Shown here one piece after another: positions 9,376 through 19,530 of a stretch of 64,000 bases of DNA. The position numbers and the translations under genes were made by a program. The notes beneath the pieces were generated by a model, which saw only the letters and a list, made by a program, of their open reading frames with translations, was not told where the DNA came from and ran no database searches. Numbering within the stretch: the stretch's first letter is position 1; the number at the start of each line of letters is the position of its first letter. Origin of the DNA: Pseudoxanthomonas suwonensis J47 (GTDB lineage: Bacteria; Pseudomonadota; Gammaproteobacteria; Xanthomonadales; Xanthomonadaceae); NCBI RefSeq assembly GCF_000513955.1, contig NZ_AZUZ01000013.1, positions 36,693-100,692 of the forward strand, in the 5' to 3' direction.

Positions 9376-9809
9376 TGGAACTCCGTCGGGCCTGCAGGAT
9401 ACGGCCGGCGCGCCCGGATGGGGTCCTTGACAGGGACGCGGAAGCTGTTCCAGCCCGCTGTTACAAGGCTTGGCGGCTGCGCGGTTGTGCACAGCGCAAA
9501 TTTCCCCCGCGCAGGAGGGCCGTTTCCGGAGCCGCGCCAGCGCCGCCGCGGTGTTTCACGGCCAAGTGGTTGATTTAAAAAGGCCTTTTCATGTGGCGTT
9601 TTTTTGACCAACCTGACTGACCCGCTTGAAATGCCGTCGTTGCGCCGTGAAGCACTACGGTCATGCACAAGCTTATCCACAGCTTGTGTGGATAAGCCGA
9701 AATCTCCAACTGTGGCGGCGGTTTACATCCCCTTCATCAGGCCGGCCAGAGCAATTGCCGGCAAACGGCCACCGGTCGTGGCCGGGACCGCCTGGCTTAG
9801 ACTGCCGCG
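9376..9809. promoter_or_regulatory. 434-bp intergenic control region upstream of priA
   Basis: No gene is seen here. Contents: a near-match DnaA box TTGTGCACA at 9485-9493; an AT-rich patch at 9568-9608, far from the local base composition, with the palindrome AAAAGGCCTTTT (9578-9589); a plausible sigma70 promoter with TTGACC (9604-9609), a 17-bp spacer and TGAAAT (9627-9632), which would start RNA near 9639; and the DnaA-box palindrome at 9666-9697. The promoter reads toward priA and would give a leader of about 170 nt. Confidence 0.45.
9661..9697. promoter_or_regulatory. Inverted pair of consensus DnaA boxes
   Basis: TTATCCACA (9673-9681) and its inverse TGTGGATAA (9687-9695) are both perfect 9/9 matches to the DnaA box, arranged as an 11-bp-arm palindrome GCTTATCCACA-gcttg-TGTGGATAAGC (9671-9697). 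A third, 8/9 site TCATGCACA lies at 9661-9669. A second palindrome, CACAAGC (9666-9672) with GCTTGTG (9682-9688), overlaps the first, so the two hairpins exclude each other. DnaA binding here could control priA or titrate DnaA. No dnaA, dnaN or gyrB is nearby, so there is no reason to call it oriC. Confidence 0.65.
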
Positions 9810-12017
9810 ATGCCCGCCGCCCCTGTCTGCCTGCAAGTCGCCCTGCCGGTTCCGCTGCCCCGGCTGTTCGACTACCTGCCCCCGGAGGGGCTGGAGGCGA
9901 CCCCGGACCTGGTCGGACACCGCGTGCGGGTGCCGTTCGGCAACCGCGAGCTGGCCGGGGTGGTGCTGGGCGTGGGCCCGGCCGAGACCGACACCGGTCT
10001 GCGCCAGGCCATCGCCCTGCCCGATCCGGAACCCCTGTTCGCGGGCGAGCTGCTCGATTCGCTGCGCTGGCTGGCCCGCTACACCCACGCCCCGGCCGGC
10101 GAGGTCTTCGCCACCGCCCTGCCGGCCGCCCTGCGCGGGGCCGACCCGCTGCCCGACACCCATGCCTGGGCCTGGGTCCTGACCGAAGCCGGCGCGACCG
10201 GGCGCGAGGGCCTGCGCCGCAACACCCGTCCGCAGCGGCTGGCCGGGCTGCTGGCCGAAGGCCCCTGCCTCGAGGACCGGCTCGACTCCACCCTGGAGGG
10301 CTGGCGCGAGGCCGCCCGCGCCCTGGCGAAGCGCGGCTATGCCGAGCGCGTCGCGGTGCCGGCGCATGCCGCCGCACCCGCGCCGCAACCGGGCCCGACG
10401 CCCAACGACGAGCAGCAGGCCGCGATCGACGTGCTGCGTGCCGCCGGGGGTTTCACCCCGGTGGTGCTGGAAGGCGTCACCGGCAGCGGCAAGACCGAGA
10501 TCTACCTGCACGCCATCGCCGACTGCCTGGCGCGCGGCCGCCAGGCGCTGGTGCTGGTGCCGGAGATCGGCCTGACGCCGCAGACCCTGGCCCGCTTCCG
10601 CGCGCGCCTGGGCGTGCCGGTGCACGCGCTGCATTCCGGGCTCAACGACAACGAGCGCGCCCGCGTGTGGGTCGCGGCGTGGCGCGGCGAGGCGCGGGTG
10701 GTCGTGGGCACGCGCTCGGCGGTGTTCACCCCGCTGCCGGAGGCCGGGCTGATCGTGGTCGACGAGGAACACGACGGCAGCTACAAGCAGCAGGACGGGA
10801 TCCGCTACCACGCCCGCGACTTCGCCCTGGTGCGCGGCAAGGCGCTGGGCGTGCCGGTGCTGCTGGGCAGCGCCACGCCTTCGCTGGAGACGCTGCACAA
10901 CGCCCGCGCCGGCCGCTACGCGCACCTGCGCCTGCGCCAGCGCGCCGGCGACGCGCGGCCGCCGGCGGTGCGCATCCTCGACGTGCGCAAGCGCCCGCTG
11001 CAGGCCGGCCTGGCGCCGGAAGTGCTGGACATGATCGGCGCCGCGCTGCGCGACGGCGGCCAGGTGCTGGTGTTCAAGAACCGCCGCGGCTACGCACCGG
11101 TGCTGCTGTGCCACGACTGCGGCTGGAGCGCGCACTGCCCGCGCTGCAGCAGCGCGCTGCAGGGCACGCCGATGACCGTGCATGCCGGCGGCGGCCGGCT
11201 GGTGTGCCACCACTGCGGCCACCGCCAGGCGCGCCCGCCGGCCTGCCCGGACTGCGCCAGCCTGGCGCTGCAGCCGCAGGGCATCGGCACCGAACGGCTG
11301 GAGGAACTGCTGGCCGAACGCTTCGCCGACTGGCCGGTGCTGCGCATCGACCGCGGCACTACTGCGCGCCGCGACGGCCTGCAGAAGCTGCTGGCCGAAC
11401 TCGGCGATGCGCCCGGCATCCTCGTCGGCACGCAGATCCTGGCCAAGGGCCACGACCTGCCCAATCTCACCCGCGTGGTGGTGGTCGGGGTCGACGAAGG
11501 CCTGTTCTCCTCCGACTTCCGCGCCGGCGAGAAGCTGGCGCAGCTGCTCATCCAGGTGGCAGGCCGCGCCGGCCGCGCGCGGCGCCCGGGCGAGGTGTGG
11601 TGGCAGACCCACCACCCGGACCACCCGCTGCTGCACGGGCTGATCCGCGGCGGCTATGACAGCTTCGCCGACGAGGAGCTGGCGCTGCGCGAGGCGGCCG
11701 GCTTCCCGCCGTTCGCGCACCTGGCGATGCTGCGCGCCGAAGCGCAGCAGGCCGACGCGGCCGGCGCCTTCCTGCGCGCGGCGAAATCGCTGCTGCGCGA
11801 TGCGGCCGGCGACGACGCCACGCTGGAGCTGCACGGCCCGATCACCGCGCCGATGGCACGCCGCGCCGGGCTGTACCGGATGCAGCTGCTGCTGTCGGCG
11901 CCCGCGCGCCGCACCCTGCACTCCAGCCTGGACGCGGCGCTGCCGGCGATCCACGCCCTGCCCGAGGCGCGGCGCACGCGCTGGTCGCTCGACGTCGACC
12001 CCGTCGACCTCTACTAG
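9810..12017 (+). CDS. priA: Primosomal replication protein N' (PriA helicase)
   Basis: 735 residues, the normal PriA length. The N-terminal 3'-DNA-binding domain starts LQVALPVPLPRLFDYLPPE. The superfamily-2 helicase core shows Walker A GVTGSGKTEIY (near residue 220), Walker B DEEHD, motif III GSATPS, and the later GRAGRARRPGEV. Between the helicase halves are the eight zinc-binding cysteines (CHDCGWSAHCPRCSS and CHHCGHRQARPPACPDC). PriA reloads the replisome at stalled forks by recognising branched DNA and recruiting DnaB via DnaT/PriB. The start at 9810 gives the standard N-terminus. DnaA boxes lie in its leader region. Confidence 0.97.
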   Translation: MPAAPVCLQVALPVPLPRLFDYLPPEGLEATPDLVGHRVRVPFGNRELAGVVLGVGPAETDTGLRQAIALPDPEPLFAGELLDSLRWLARYTHAPAGEVFATALPAALRGADPLPDTHAWAWVLTEAGATGREGLRRNTRPQRLAGLLAEGPCLEDRLDSTLEGWREAARALAKRGYAERVAVPAHAAAPAPQPGPTPNDEQQAAIDVLRAAGGFTPVVLEGVTGSGKTEIYLHAIADCLARGRQALVLVPEIGLTPQTLARFRARLGVPVHALHSGLNDNERARVWVAAWRGEARVVVGTRSAVFTPLPEAGLIVVDEEHDGSYKQQDGIRYHARDFALVRGKALGVPVLLGSATPSLETLHNARAGRYAHLRLRQRAGDARPPAVRILDVRKRPLQAGLAPEVLDMIGAALRDGGQVLVFKNRRGYAPVLLCHDCGWSAHCPRCSSALQGTPMTVHAGGGRLVCHHCGHRQARPPACPDCASLALQPQGIGTERLEELLAERFADWPVLRIDRGTTARRDGLQKLLAELGDAPGILVGTQILAKGHDLPNLTRVVVVGVDEGLFSSDFRAGEKLAQLLIQVAGRAGRARRPGEVWWQTHHPDHPLLHGLIRGGYDSFADEELALREAAGFPPFAHLAMLRAEAQQADAAGAFLRAAKSLLRDAAGDDATLELHGPITAPMARRAGLYRMQLLLSAPARRTLHSSLDAALPAIHALPEARRTRWSLDVDPVDLY

Positions 12018-12023
12018 GCGCCC

Positions 12024-12052
12024 GTAGCCCGGATAAGCGAAGCGCATCCGGG
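12024..12052 (+). repeat. REP-like hairpin GTAGCCCGGATAAGCG family, copy 1
   Basis: Imperfect palindrome starting GTAGCCCGGAT and ending ATCCGGG, sitting 6 bp after the priA stop codon and before the convergent NYN gene. The same motif appears at 22119-22147, 46101-46129 and, degenerate, at 56649-56675, always at a gene end or between genes. It may also act as a transcript 3' hairpin. Confidence 0.75.
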
Positions 12053-12078
12053 AACGGATGCGTCGTTCGAACCGAACG

Positions 12079-12825
<747 letters not shown>

Positions 12826-12932
12826 GGGGACACCGTGGGCAATGGGATGGCGGCAGTCTGGCACAGCGCCGTGGTGGTGGCGGCAAGACGCGGCCCGGCC
12901 CATCCCCTCCCCCGCCATGCCATCATCCGCCC

Positions 12933-14243
12933 ATGGCAGCGACCCTCGAACTCACTCCCGCCCGGCGCCTGCGCAGCATCTTCAGCGGCTCGGTCGGCAA
13001 CCTGGTGGAGTGGTACGACTGGTACGTCTATGCGGCGTTCTCGCTGTACTTCGCCGAGGTGTTCTTCCCCGGCGGCGACCGCACCAGCCAGCTGCTGAAG
13101 ACCGCGGCGATCTTCGCGGTCGGCTTCCTGATGCGCCCGCTCGGCGGCTGGCTGCTGGGCCGCTACGCCGACCGCCACGGACGCAAGGCCGCGCTGCTGC
13201 TGTCGGTGTGGATGATGTGCAGCGGTTCGCTGCTGATCGCGCTGACGCCCGGCTATGCCAGCATCGGCGTCGCCGCGCCGGTGCTGCTGGTGCTGGCGCG
13301 CCTGCTGCAGGGCCTGTCGGTCGGCGGCGAATACGGCACCTCGGCGACCTACCTCAGCGAGATGGCCAGCCGCGAGCACCGCGGCTTCTGGTCCAGCTTC
13401 CAGTACGTGACCCTGGTGCTGGGCCACCTGCTGGCGCTGGGCGTGCTGCTGTCGCTGCAGCAGCTGCTCGACGGCGAACAGCTGCGCGCGTGGGGCTGGC
13501 GGATCCCGTTCGCGATCGGCGCGCTGGCCGCGCTGGTCGCGCTGTGGCTGCGCCGGACCATGCTGGAGACCGAGTCCTTCGTGCGCAGCGAGGCCGACGA
13601 CTCGCCGGCGCACCAGCGCAGTCAGGGCACGCTGCGCGCGCTGCTCCGGCACCCGCGCGCGGTGCTCACCGTGGTCGGCCTGACCATGGGCGGCACCCTG
13701 GCCTTCTATACGTACACCACCTACGTGCACAAGTTCCTGGTCAACAGCGCCGGGCTGTCGACCGAGGCGGCGGCGCGGGTGAATGCGTCGACGCTGTTCC
13801 TGTACATGCTGCTGCAGCCGGTGGTCGGCGCGCTGTCGGACCGCATCGGCCGGCGCCCGGTGCTCATCGCCTTCGGCGTGCTGGGCACGCTGTTCACCGT
13901 GCCGATCATGATGCGGCTGCAGACCGTGCAAGGCGCCGGCGAGGCGTTCTGGCTGGTGCTGGCGGCGCTGGCGATCGTCACCGGCTACACCTCGATCAAC
14001 GCGGTGGTGAAGGCCGAGCTGTTCCCGGTGGAAGTGCGCGCGCTGGGCGTGGGCCTGCCCTACGCGCTGACCGTGGCGACCTTTGGCGGCAGCGCCGAGT
14101 ACGTGGCGCTGTGGTTCAAGCACCACGGCATGGAGAGCGGCTTCTACTGGTACGTCACCGCCTGTATCGCAGGCTCGCTGGTGGTCTACCTGCTGATGCC
14201 GGACACGCGCACGCATTCGCGGATCGACCAGGACCCCCACTGA
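12933..14243 (+). CDS. MFS transporter, metabolite:H+ symporter family (KgtP-like)
   Basis: 436 residues with twelve predicted helices. The opening GNLVEWYDWYVYAAFSLYF and loop 2-3 motif GRYADRHGRKAALL, together with QGLSVGGEYGTSATYLSE, are hallmarks of the metabolite:H+ symporter branch that includes the alpha-ketoglutarate permease KgtP and the proline/betaine carrier ProP. It should import a dicarboxylate or similar solute with protons. The start at 12933 is 107 bp from the divergent NYN gene. The NADH dehydrogenase gene follows after 16 bp, so the two are probably cotranscribed. Confidence 0.9.
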   Translation: MAATLELTPARRLRSIFSGSVGNLVEWYDWYVYAAFSLYFAEVFFPGGDRTSQLLKTAAIFAVGFLMRPLGGWLLGRYADRHGRKAALLLSVWMMCSGSLLIALTPGYASIGVAAPVLLVLARLLQGLSVGGEYGTSATYLSEMASREHRGFWSSFQYVTLVLGHLLALGVLLSLQQLLDGEQLRAWGWRIPFAIGALAALVALWLRRTMLETESFVRSEADDSPAHQRSQGTLRALLRHPRAVLTVVGLTMGGTLAFYTYTTYVHKFLVNSAGLSTEAAARVNASTLFLYMLLQPVVGALSDRIGRRPVLIAFGVLGTLFTVPIMMRLQTVQGAGEAFWLVLAALAIVTGYTSINAVVKAELFPVEVRALGVGLPYALTVATFGGSAEYVALWFKHHGMESGFYWYVTACIAGSLVVYLLMPDTRTHSRIDQDPH

Positions 14244-14259
14244 CCCGACGAGGACACCC

Positions 14260-15549
14260 ATGCCGACTGCACGCCCCGATCTCCCGCACGTGGTGGTGGT
14301 CGGCGGTGGCTTCGCCGGGCTGTGGGCGATACGCGCGCTGGCGAATGCACCGGTGCGCATCACCGTGGTCGACCGCAGCAACCACCACCTGTTCCAGCCG
14401 CTGCTGTACCAGGTCGCCACCGCGGGCCTGTCGGCGCCGGACATCGCCGCGCCGCTGCGCTACATCCTGCGCCGGCAGGCCAACGCCGAAGTGCGCCTGG
14501 CCGAAGTCACCGCCGTCGATCCGGCGGCGCGCACGGTCACGCTGACCGATGGCGCCCGGCTCGCGTTCGACTACCTGCTGCTGGCCACCGGCGCGACCCA
14601 CGCCTACTTCGGCCACGACGAATGGGCGCCACACGCGCCCGGGCTGAAGTCGCTGGACGATGCGCTGGAGCTGCGCCGCAAGCTGCTGCTGGCGTTCGAA
14701 CGCGCCGAGGCCTGCGAGGATCCGGCCGAACGCGCGGCGTGGCTGGACTTCGCCATCGTCGGCGGCGGCCCGACCGGCGTGGAACTGGCGGGCACCCTCG
14801 CCGAGATCGCCCGCCACACCCTGCGCGACCAGTTCCGCCGCATCGACCCGGCCAGTGCGCGCGTGCGCCTGCTCGAAGCCGGCTCGCGGGTGCTGGCCTC
14901 GTTCCCTGGGGACCTGTCGGAGAAGGCGCGGCGGCAACTGGAGAGGCTGGGCGTGGAAGTGCGCACCGGCGTGCCGGTCACCGCGATCGATGCGGGCGGG
15001 TACCGCCTCGGCGACGAGTACGTGCGTTCGCGCACCATCGTCTGGGCCGCGGGCGTGGCGGCCTCGCCGCTGGCGCGCTCGCTGGGCGTGCCGCTGGACC
15101 GCGCCGGGCGCGTGCCGGTGGAACCGGACCTGTCGGCGCCCGGGCACCCGCACGTGTTTGTCGCCGGCGACCTCGCCGCGGCGACGCGGCCGGACGGCAC
15201 GCCGGTCCCGGGCGTGGCGCCGGCCGCCAAGCAGATGGGCCGGCACGTCGCCACCGCGATCCGCGCGCGGCTGCGCGGCGTGCCCGCGCCGGCGTTCCGC
15301 TACCGTGATTTCGGCAACCTCGCCACCATCGGCCGCATGGCCGCGGTGGTGGACCTGCATGGCTTCAAGCTGTCCGGCGTGCTGGCCTGGTGGTTCTGGC
15401 TGGCCGCGCACGTGTTCTTCCTGATCGGCTTCCGCAACCGCCTGTCGGTGCTGCTCAACTGGGCGTGGGCGTACTGGAGCTACCAGCGCGGCGCGCGGAT
15501 CATCCTCGGCCGCGACGCGGACGACGCGGACGACGCGCCGCCGCACTGA
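14260..15549 (+). CDS. ndh: Type II NADH:quinone dehydrogenase (NDH-2)
   Basis: 429 residues. Two dinucleotide-binding motifs are visible: VVVVGGGFAGLWA near residue 10 for FAD and IVGGGPTGVELAG near residue 165 for NADH. The late VFVAGDLAA carries the FAD-binding Asp, followed by PAAKQMGRHVA. A C-terminal hydrophobic segment (LAWWFWLAAHVFFLIGF) anchors it to the inner membrane, where it oxidises NADH and reduces quinone without pumping protons. It begins 16 bp after the transporter gene. Confidence 0.92.
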   Translation: MPTARPDLPHVVVVGGGFAGLWAIRALANAPVRITVVDRSNHHLFQPLLYQVATAGLSAPDIAAPLRYILRRQANAEVRLAEVTAVDPAARTVTLTDGARLAFDYLLLATGATHAYFGHDEWAPHAPGLKSLDDALELRRKLLLAFERAEACEDPAERAAWLDFAIVGGGPTGVELAGTLAEIARHTLRDQFRRIDPASARVRLLEAGSRVLASFPGDLSEKARRQLERLGVEVRTGVPVTAIDAGGYRLGDEYVRSRTIVWAAGVAASPLARSLGVPLDRAGRVPVEPDLSAPGHPHVFVAGDLAAATRPDGTPVPGVAPAAKQMGRHVATAIRARLRGVPAPAFRYRDFGNLATIGRMAAVVDLHGFKLSGVLAWWFWLAAHVFFLIGFRNRLSVLLNWAWAYWSYQRGARIILGRDADDADDAPPH

Positions 15550-15558
15550 GCGCCGCGC

Positions 15559-16212
15559 TCAGCCGCGGTCTTCCGGCAGCCGCGCCGCCGGCAGGTGCCA
15601 GCCGTGGCGGATCGCCATGTAGCGCAGGCCGAAGCAGACCAGCGCGCCGAACGCCATCGCCGGCGTGCGCGGCAGCGCGAACACGTCGGCCAGCGCGACC
15701 ACGCCGCCACCGGCCAGCGCCGCCACCGCGTACAGCTCGGCCTGCAGCACCACGGGCGTGCGCGCCACCAGCACGTCGCGGGCCACGCCGCCGCCGATGC
15801 CACTGAGCATGCCCAGCAGGGTGGCGGCGAACGGCGACAGGCCGAAGTCCAGCGCCTTGCCCGTGCCCAGCACCGCGAACAGCGCCAGGCCGGCGCCATC
15901 GAAGATCTGCACCGGGTTGCGCATGCGTTCGATCGCCTCGTGGCGATAGAAGGTGACCACGCCGGCGAGCATCGCCGTGGCCAGGTAGCGCCAGTCGGCC
16001 AGCGCCGCCGGCGGCTGCGCGCCGATCAGCACGTCGCGCGCCAGGCCGCCGGACACCGCCGCCGCGCAGGACAGCACCAGCACGCCGAAGAAATCCAGGC
16101 GGTAGCGCACCGCCAGGGTGCCGCCGCTGAGCGCGAAGACGAAGGTGCCGATCAGGTCGAACAGCAGCAGGAGCAGGCTCACGGCAGGTCGGACTCCAAG
16201 GGTCGGGGGCAA
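15559..16212 (-). CDS. TRIC cation channel family membrane protein (YadS/UPF0126)
   Basis: 217 residues, seven predicted helices made of two repeats, each with the glycine-rich family motif: SGGTLAVRYRLDFFGVLVLSCAAAVSGGLARDVL and GMLSGIGGGVARDVLVAR. The ATG at 16212 gives a nine-residue extension before the first helix; a GTG at 16181 (VSLLLLLFDLIGT) would match the usual family start better. Bacterial TRIC homologues form trimers and conduct monovalent cations; the physiological role is not known. It ends 9 bp before the convergent ndh stop. Confidence 0.88.
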   Translation of the reverse strand: MPPTLGVRPAVSLLLLLFDLIGTFVFALSGGTLAVRYRLDFFGVLVLSCAAAVSGGLARDVLIGAQPPAALADWRYLATAMLAGVVTFYRHEAIERMRNPVQIFDGAGLALFAVLGTGKALDFGLSPFAATLLGMLSGIGGGVARDVLVARTPVVLQAELYAVAALAGGGVVALADVFALPRTPAMAFGALVCFGLRYMAIRHGWHLPAARLPEDRG

Positions 16213-16277
16213 GCCTCGCAGCGATGCACTCGGCTGTCATGGCGCGCCTGCTGGCGATCGCGGCGCGGCCCATCCGC

Positions 16278-16310
16278 AAAAACAAAACGGCCCGGGAGGT
16301 CCCGGGCCGT
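16278..16310 (-). terminator. Rho-independent terminator of rpoH
   Basis: A perfect 11-bp stem ACGGCCCGGGA/TCCCGGGCCGT with a 2-base spacer (16287-16310) is followed, on the minus strand, by a U-rich tract (complement of AAAAACAAAA at 16278-16287). It sits 22 bp beyond the rpoH stop codon. Confidence 0.88.
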
Positions 16311-16332
16311 CGTTCGCGCACTGCAGTGGCGA

Positions 16333-17218
<886 letters not shown>

Positions 17219-17220
<2 letters not shown>

Positions 17221-17248
17221 CTTAGCAATTGGGTGGTTGGACTGCTAA
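17219..17248 (-). promoter_or_regulatory. Possible rpoH promoter overlapping the annotated start
   Basis: On the minus strand TTAGCA (17243-17248), an 18-bp spacer and TGCTAAGAT with an extended -10 (hexamer 17219-17224) would place the RNA start around 17211-17213, essentially on the second ATG of rpoH. TTAGCA and TGCTAA also form an inverted repeat. The match is 4/6 for each hexamer, so this is a suggestion only. Confidence 0.3.
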
Positions 17249-17443
17249 CACCGGGAATGGTTCCCTGCATTGCATCCATGCAACGTCCCAGGCCGCAGGG
17301 AGACCATGAAAATCAATGGTTTACCCTGCGAATTCTGAACGGCGGCGGCCGCAGCCAGGGCCATGGTGCGCCGCAGTCCGCCAATCCCGTGTGAGGCCGT
17401 CCGGCGGGGGTTTCAAGGGCCCCTGCCGTCAGTCATGGTGGCC

Positions 17444-18154
17444 TCAGGCCGGCCGGTCCGGCAGGTCGAAGACCAGGACCTCGGCATCCTCGCCGGCCTC
17501 GATCCGGACCTCCGGCTCGTCGCGGTACAGCAGGGCGTCGCCGGCGCCCAGCGCGCGGCCGTTGACCGTGGCGCGGCCGCGGACCAGGTGGGCGTAGCCC
17601 AGCCGGCCCGGGGCCAGGGCCAGCCGTCCCGCCTCCGCCCCGTCGAACAGCCCGGCGTACATCCGCGCGTCCTGGTGGATGCGCAGCGAGCCGTCGGCCG
17701 CGTCCGGGCTGACCAGCAGGCGCAGCCGGCCGCGTTTTTCCGCGTCGTCGAAGCGCTTCTGCTCGTAGCCTGGGGTGATCCCGGTGCGCTCCGGCAGGAT
17801 CCAGATCTGCAGGAAGTGGGTCGTGCCCTCGCGGTCGTGGTTGAACTCCGAGTGGGTGATGCCGGTGCCGGCGCTCATCCGCTGCACCTCGCCCGGCAGG
17901 ATCCGCTCCACGTTGCCCATCGAGTCCTTGTGGGCCAGCGCGCCCTGGACGACGTAGCTGATGATTTCCATGTCGCGGTGGCCGTGGGTACCGAAGCCCT
18001 GCCCGGCGGCGACGCGGTCCTCGTTGATCACCCGCAGCGGTCCCCACTGCACGTGCTCGGGATCGAAATAGCTGGCGAAGGAGAAGCTGTGCCAGGAATC
18101 CAGCCAGCCGTGATCGGCATGGCCGCGCTCGGCGGCAGGTCGCAGGGTGATCAC
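17444..18154 (-). CDS. Pirin family protein (YhhW-like, quercetin dioxygenase type)
   Basis: 236 residues from GTG 18154. Bicupin fold with the full metal set: H57 and H59 in GTHGHRDME, H101 and E103 in GITHSEFNH. Length matches YhhW (about 231). Members bind Fe or other divalent metal and some oxidise quercetin in vitro; the cellular role is uncertain. The start codon overlaps the stop of the upstream DoxX gene as GTGA, so translation of the two is probably coupled. Pirin/DoxX pairs are common and often respond to electrophile or redox stress. Confidence 0.9.
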   Translation of the reverse strand: MITLRPAAERGHADHGWLDSWHSFSFASYFDPEHVQWGPLRVINEDRVAAGQGFGTHGHRDMEIISYVVQGALAHKDSMGNVERILPGEVQRMSAGTGITHSEFNHDREGTTHFLQIWILPERTGITPGYEQKRFDDAEKRGRLRLLVSPDAADGSLRIHQDARMYAGLFDGAEAGRLALAPGRLGYAHLVRGRATVNGRALGAGDALLYRDEPEVRIEAGEDAEVLVFDLPDRPA

Positions 18155-18564
18155 AGGGCACCTCGGGGGTTGAGGGTGGCAAGCTGGCGATCGCGGCGCC
18201 AGGCGTCGATGCTGAAGGCGCCGGCGCCGTTGGCGGCCAGCATCAGGAAGCCGCCGGCCAGGGCCACGTTCTTCATCAGGTGGATGAACTGGTTCGGGTC
18301 GGCGAAATCGGCGTGGAACAGCAACCCGGTGGCCAGCGAGAAGGCGGCCAGCGCCAGCGAGGCGCTGCGGGTGAAGACGCCGGCGAGCACCGCCAGGCCC
18401 GCGCCGATTTCCAGGGCGATCACCAGCGGCAGCAGCGCGCCGGACACGCCCATGTTTTCCATGTACTGCTGGGTGCCGGCATAGGCGGCCAGCTTGCCCC
18501 AGCCGGAAACGATGAAGATCAACGACGGGCCGATGCGGCCCAGCAATGCGTAGAGGTGGCTCAT
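18151..18564 (-). CDS. DoxX family membrane protein
   Basis: 137 residues from ATG 18564 (MSHLYALLGRIGPSLIFIVSGW). The frame is open upstream to 18699, but the extra N-terminus (MHDSNHPVGQSQGAPD) is not membrane-like. Four predicted helices with the DoxX pattern SGWGKLAAYAGTQQYMENMGV and FHADFADPNQFIHLMKNVALAGGFL. DoxX proteins are inner-membrane subunits associated with quinone or sulfur redox chemistry in some organisms; function here is not known. First gene of a two-gene unit with pirin. Confidence 0.88.
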   Translation of the reverse strand: MSHLYALLGRIGPSLIFIVSGWGKLAAYAGTQQYMENMGVSGALLPLVIALEIGAGLAVLAGVFTRSASLALAAFSLATGLLFHADFADPNQFIHLMKNVALAGGFLMLAANGAGAFSIDAWRRDRQLATLNPRGAL

Positions 18565-18654
18565 GACGGCCTCGATCCGCGGGGCGGATCCGGCGGAATC
18601 CGGATCGGGGGCGCCCTGCGATTGGCCGACAGGATGATTGCTGTCATGCATGGA

Positions 18655-18700
18655 ATAAAGACCAGTAAGGTCTACTAATCGTTCCGTTAATATCAACAAA
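18655..18700 (-). promoter_or_regulatory. AT-rich control segment before doxX/pirin with inverted repeat
   Basis: An unusually AT-rich stretch for this genome. It contains the perfect inverted repeat AGACC-ttact-GGTCT (18659-18673, read on the minus strand) and, further upstream, TTGATA (18691-18696) as a possible -35. No good -10 is seen at the correct spacing except a weak TAGACC overlapping the repeat. The repeat could be an operator for a small redox-responsive repressor. Confidence 0.3.
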
Positions 18701-18745
18701 GTCTGGGCCGGCGCCCTGACCGTTCTGCGTGGACCTCCTGCGGCC

Positions 18746-19498
18746 TCAGCCCGCGCGCAGGAGCGCCTCGAGTTCCGCCCGCGGCGGCAGCGACCAGTCG
18801 ATGGGGGCCTGGCCCCGGCGCTCGAGGTACTCGTTGGTCGCCGCGAAATGCCCGCAGCCGAAGAACCCGCGGTGCGCCGACAGCGGCGACGGATGCGGCG
18901 CCTTCAGCACCTTGTGCCGGCGCGGATCAATGACCTTGCCCTTGGCCTGGGCGTAACTGCCCCACAGCAGGAACACCAGGCCCTCGCGTTCGCGCGCCAG
19001 GGTCTCGATGGCGTGGTCGGTGAAGCCTTCCCAGCCCTTGCCCTGGTGTGCGCCGGCACGGCCCTCCTCCACGCTCAGCACCGCGTTGAGCAGCAGCACC
19101 CCGCGCCGCGCCCACGGCAGCAGGCAGCCGTGGTCGGGCCGTTCGATCCCCAGCTCCTGGCGGATTTCCTTGAAGATGTTGTCCAGCGACGGCGGCACCG
19201 GCACGCCCGGCTGCACCGAGAAGCACAGCCCGTGCGCCTGGCCCGGACCGTGGTACGGGTCCTGGCCGAGGATGACGACCTTGACCTGGTCGAACGGCGT
19301 GGCGTCGAACGCGGCGAACAGCTGCGGCCCCGGCGGATAGACCCGCGCCCCGGCCGCCTTGCGCTGGCGCAGGAACTCGGCCAGCGCGCGCATGTCCGGA
19401 CGCAGCAGCCAGTCGCCGATCCGCGCCTTCCACGACGGCTCCAGCCGGATCGCCGCGCGCGCGGCCGCGTCGTCCACCGAAGCGGGAACGTCGCTCAT
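18746..19498 (-). CDS. ung: Uracil-DNA glycosylase, family 1
   Basis: 250 residues from ATG 19498 ([20 protein letters not shown]). Family-1 motifs are intact: the catalytic water-activating loop [14 protein letters not shown] near residue 83, and the DNA-intercalation loop [11 protein letters not shown] near residue 207. KRxxx-type central segment [22 protein letters not shown] is typical. It removes uracil from DNA as the first step of base-excision repair. It is 32 bp downstream of the response-regulator gene on the same strand and may be the tail of the ftsEX transcript. Confidence 0.96.
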   Translation of the reverse strand: MSDVPASVDDAAARAAIRLEPSWKARIGDWLLRPDMRALAEFLRQRKAAGARVYPPGPQLFAAFDATPFDQVKVVILGQDPYHGPGQAHGLCFSVQPGVPVPPSLDNIFKEIRQELGIERPDHGCLLPWARRGVLLLNAVLSVEEGRAGAHQGKGWEGFTDHAIETLAREREGLVFLLWGSYAQAKGKVIDPRRHKVLKAPHPSPLSAHRGFFGCGHFAATNEYLERRGQAPIDWSLPPRAELEALLRAG

Positions 19499-19530
19499 CG
19501 AGCGGACCACGCGTACTGCACGAGCATGGC

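Noticed and set aside
9376..9809. Chromosomal replication origin
   Set aside because: DnaA boxes and an AT-rich patch exist, but only two are perfect and dnaA, dnaN, recF, gyrB and rpmH are absent.
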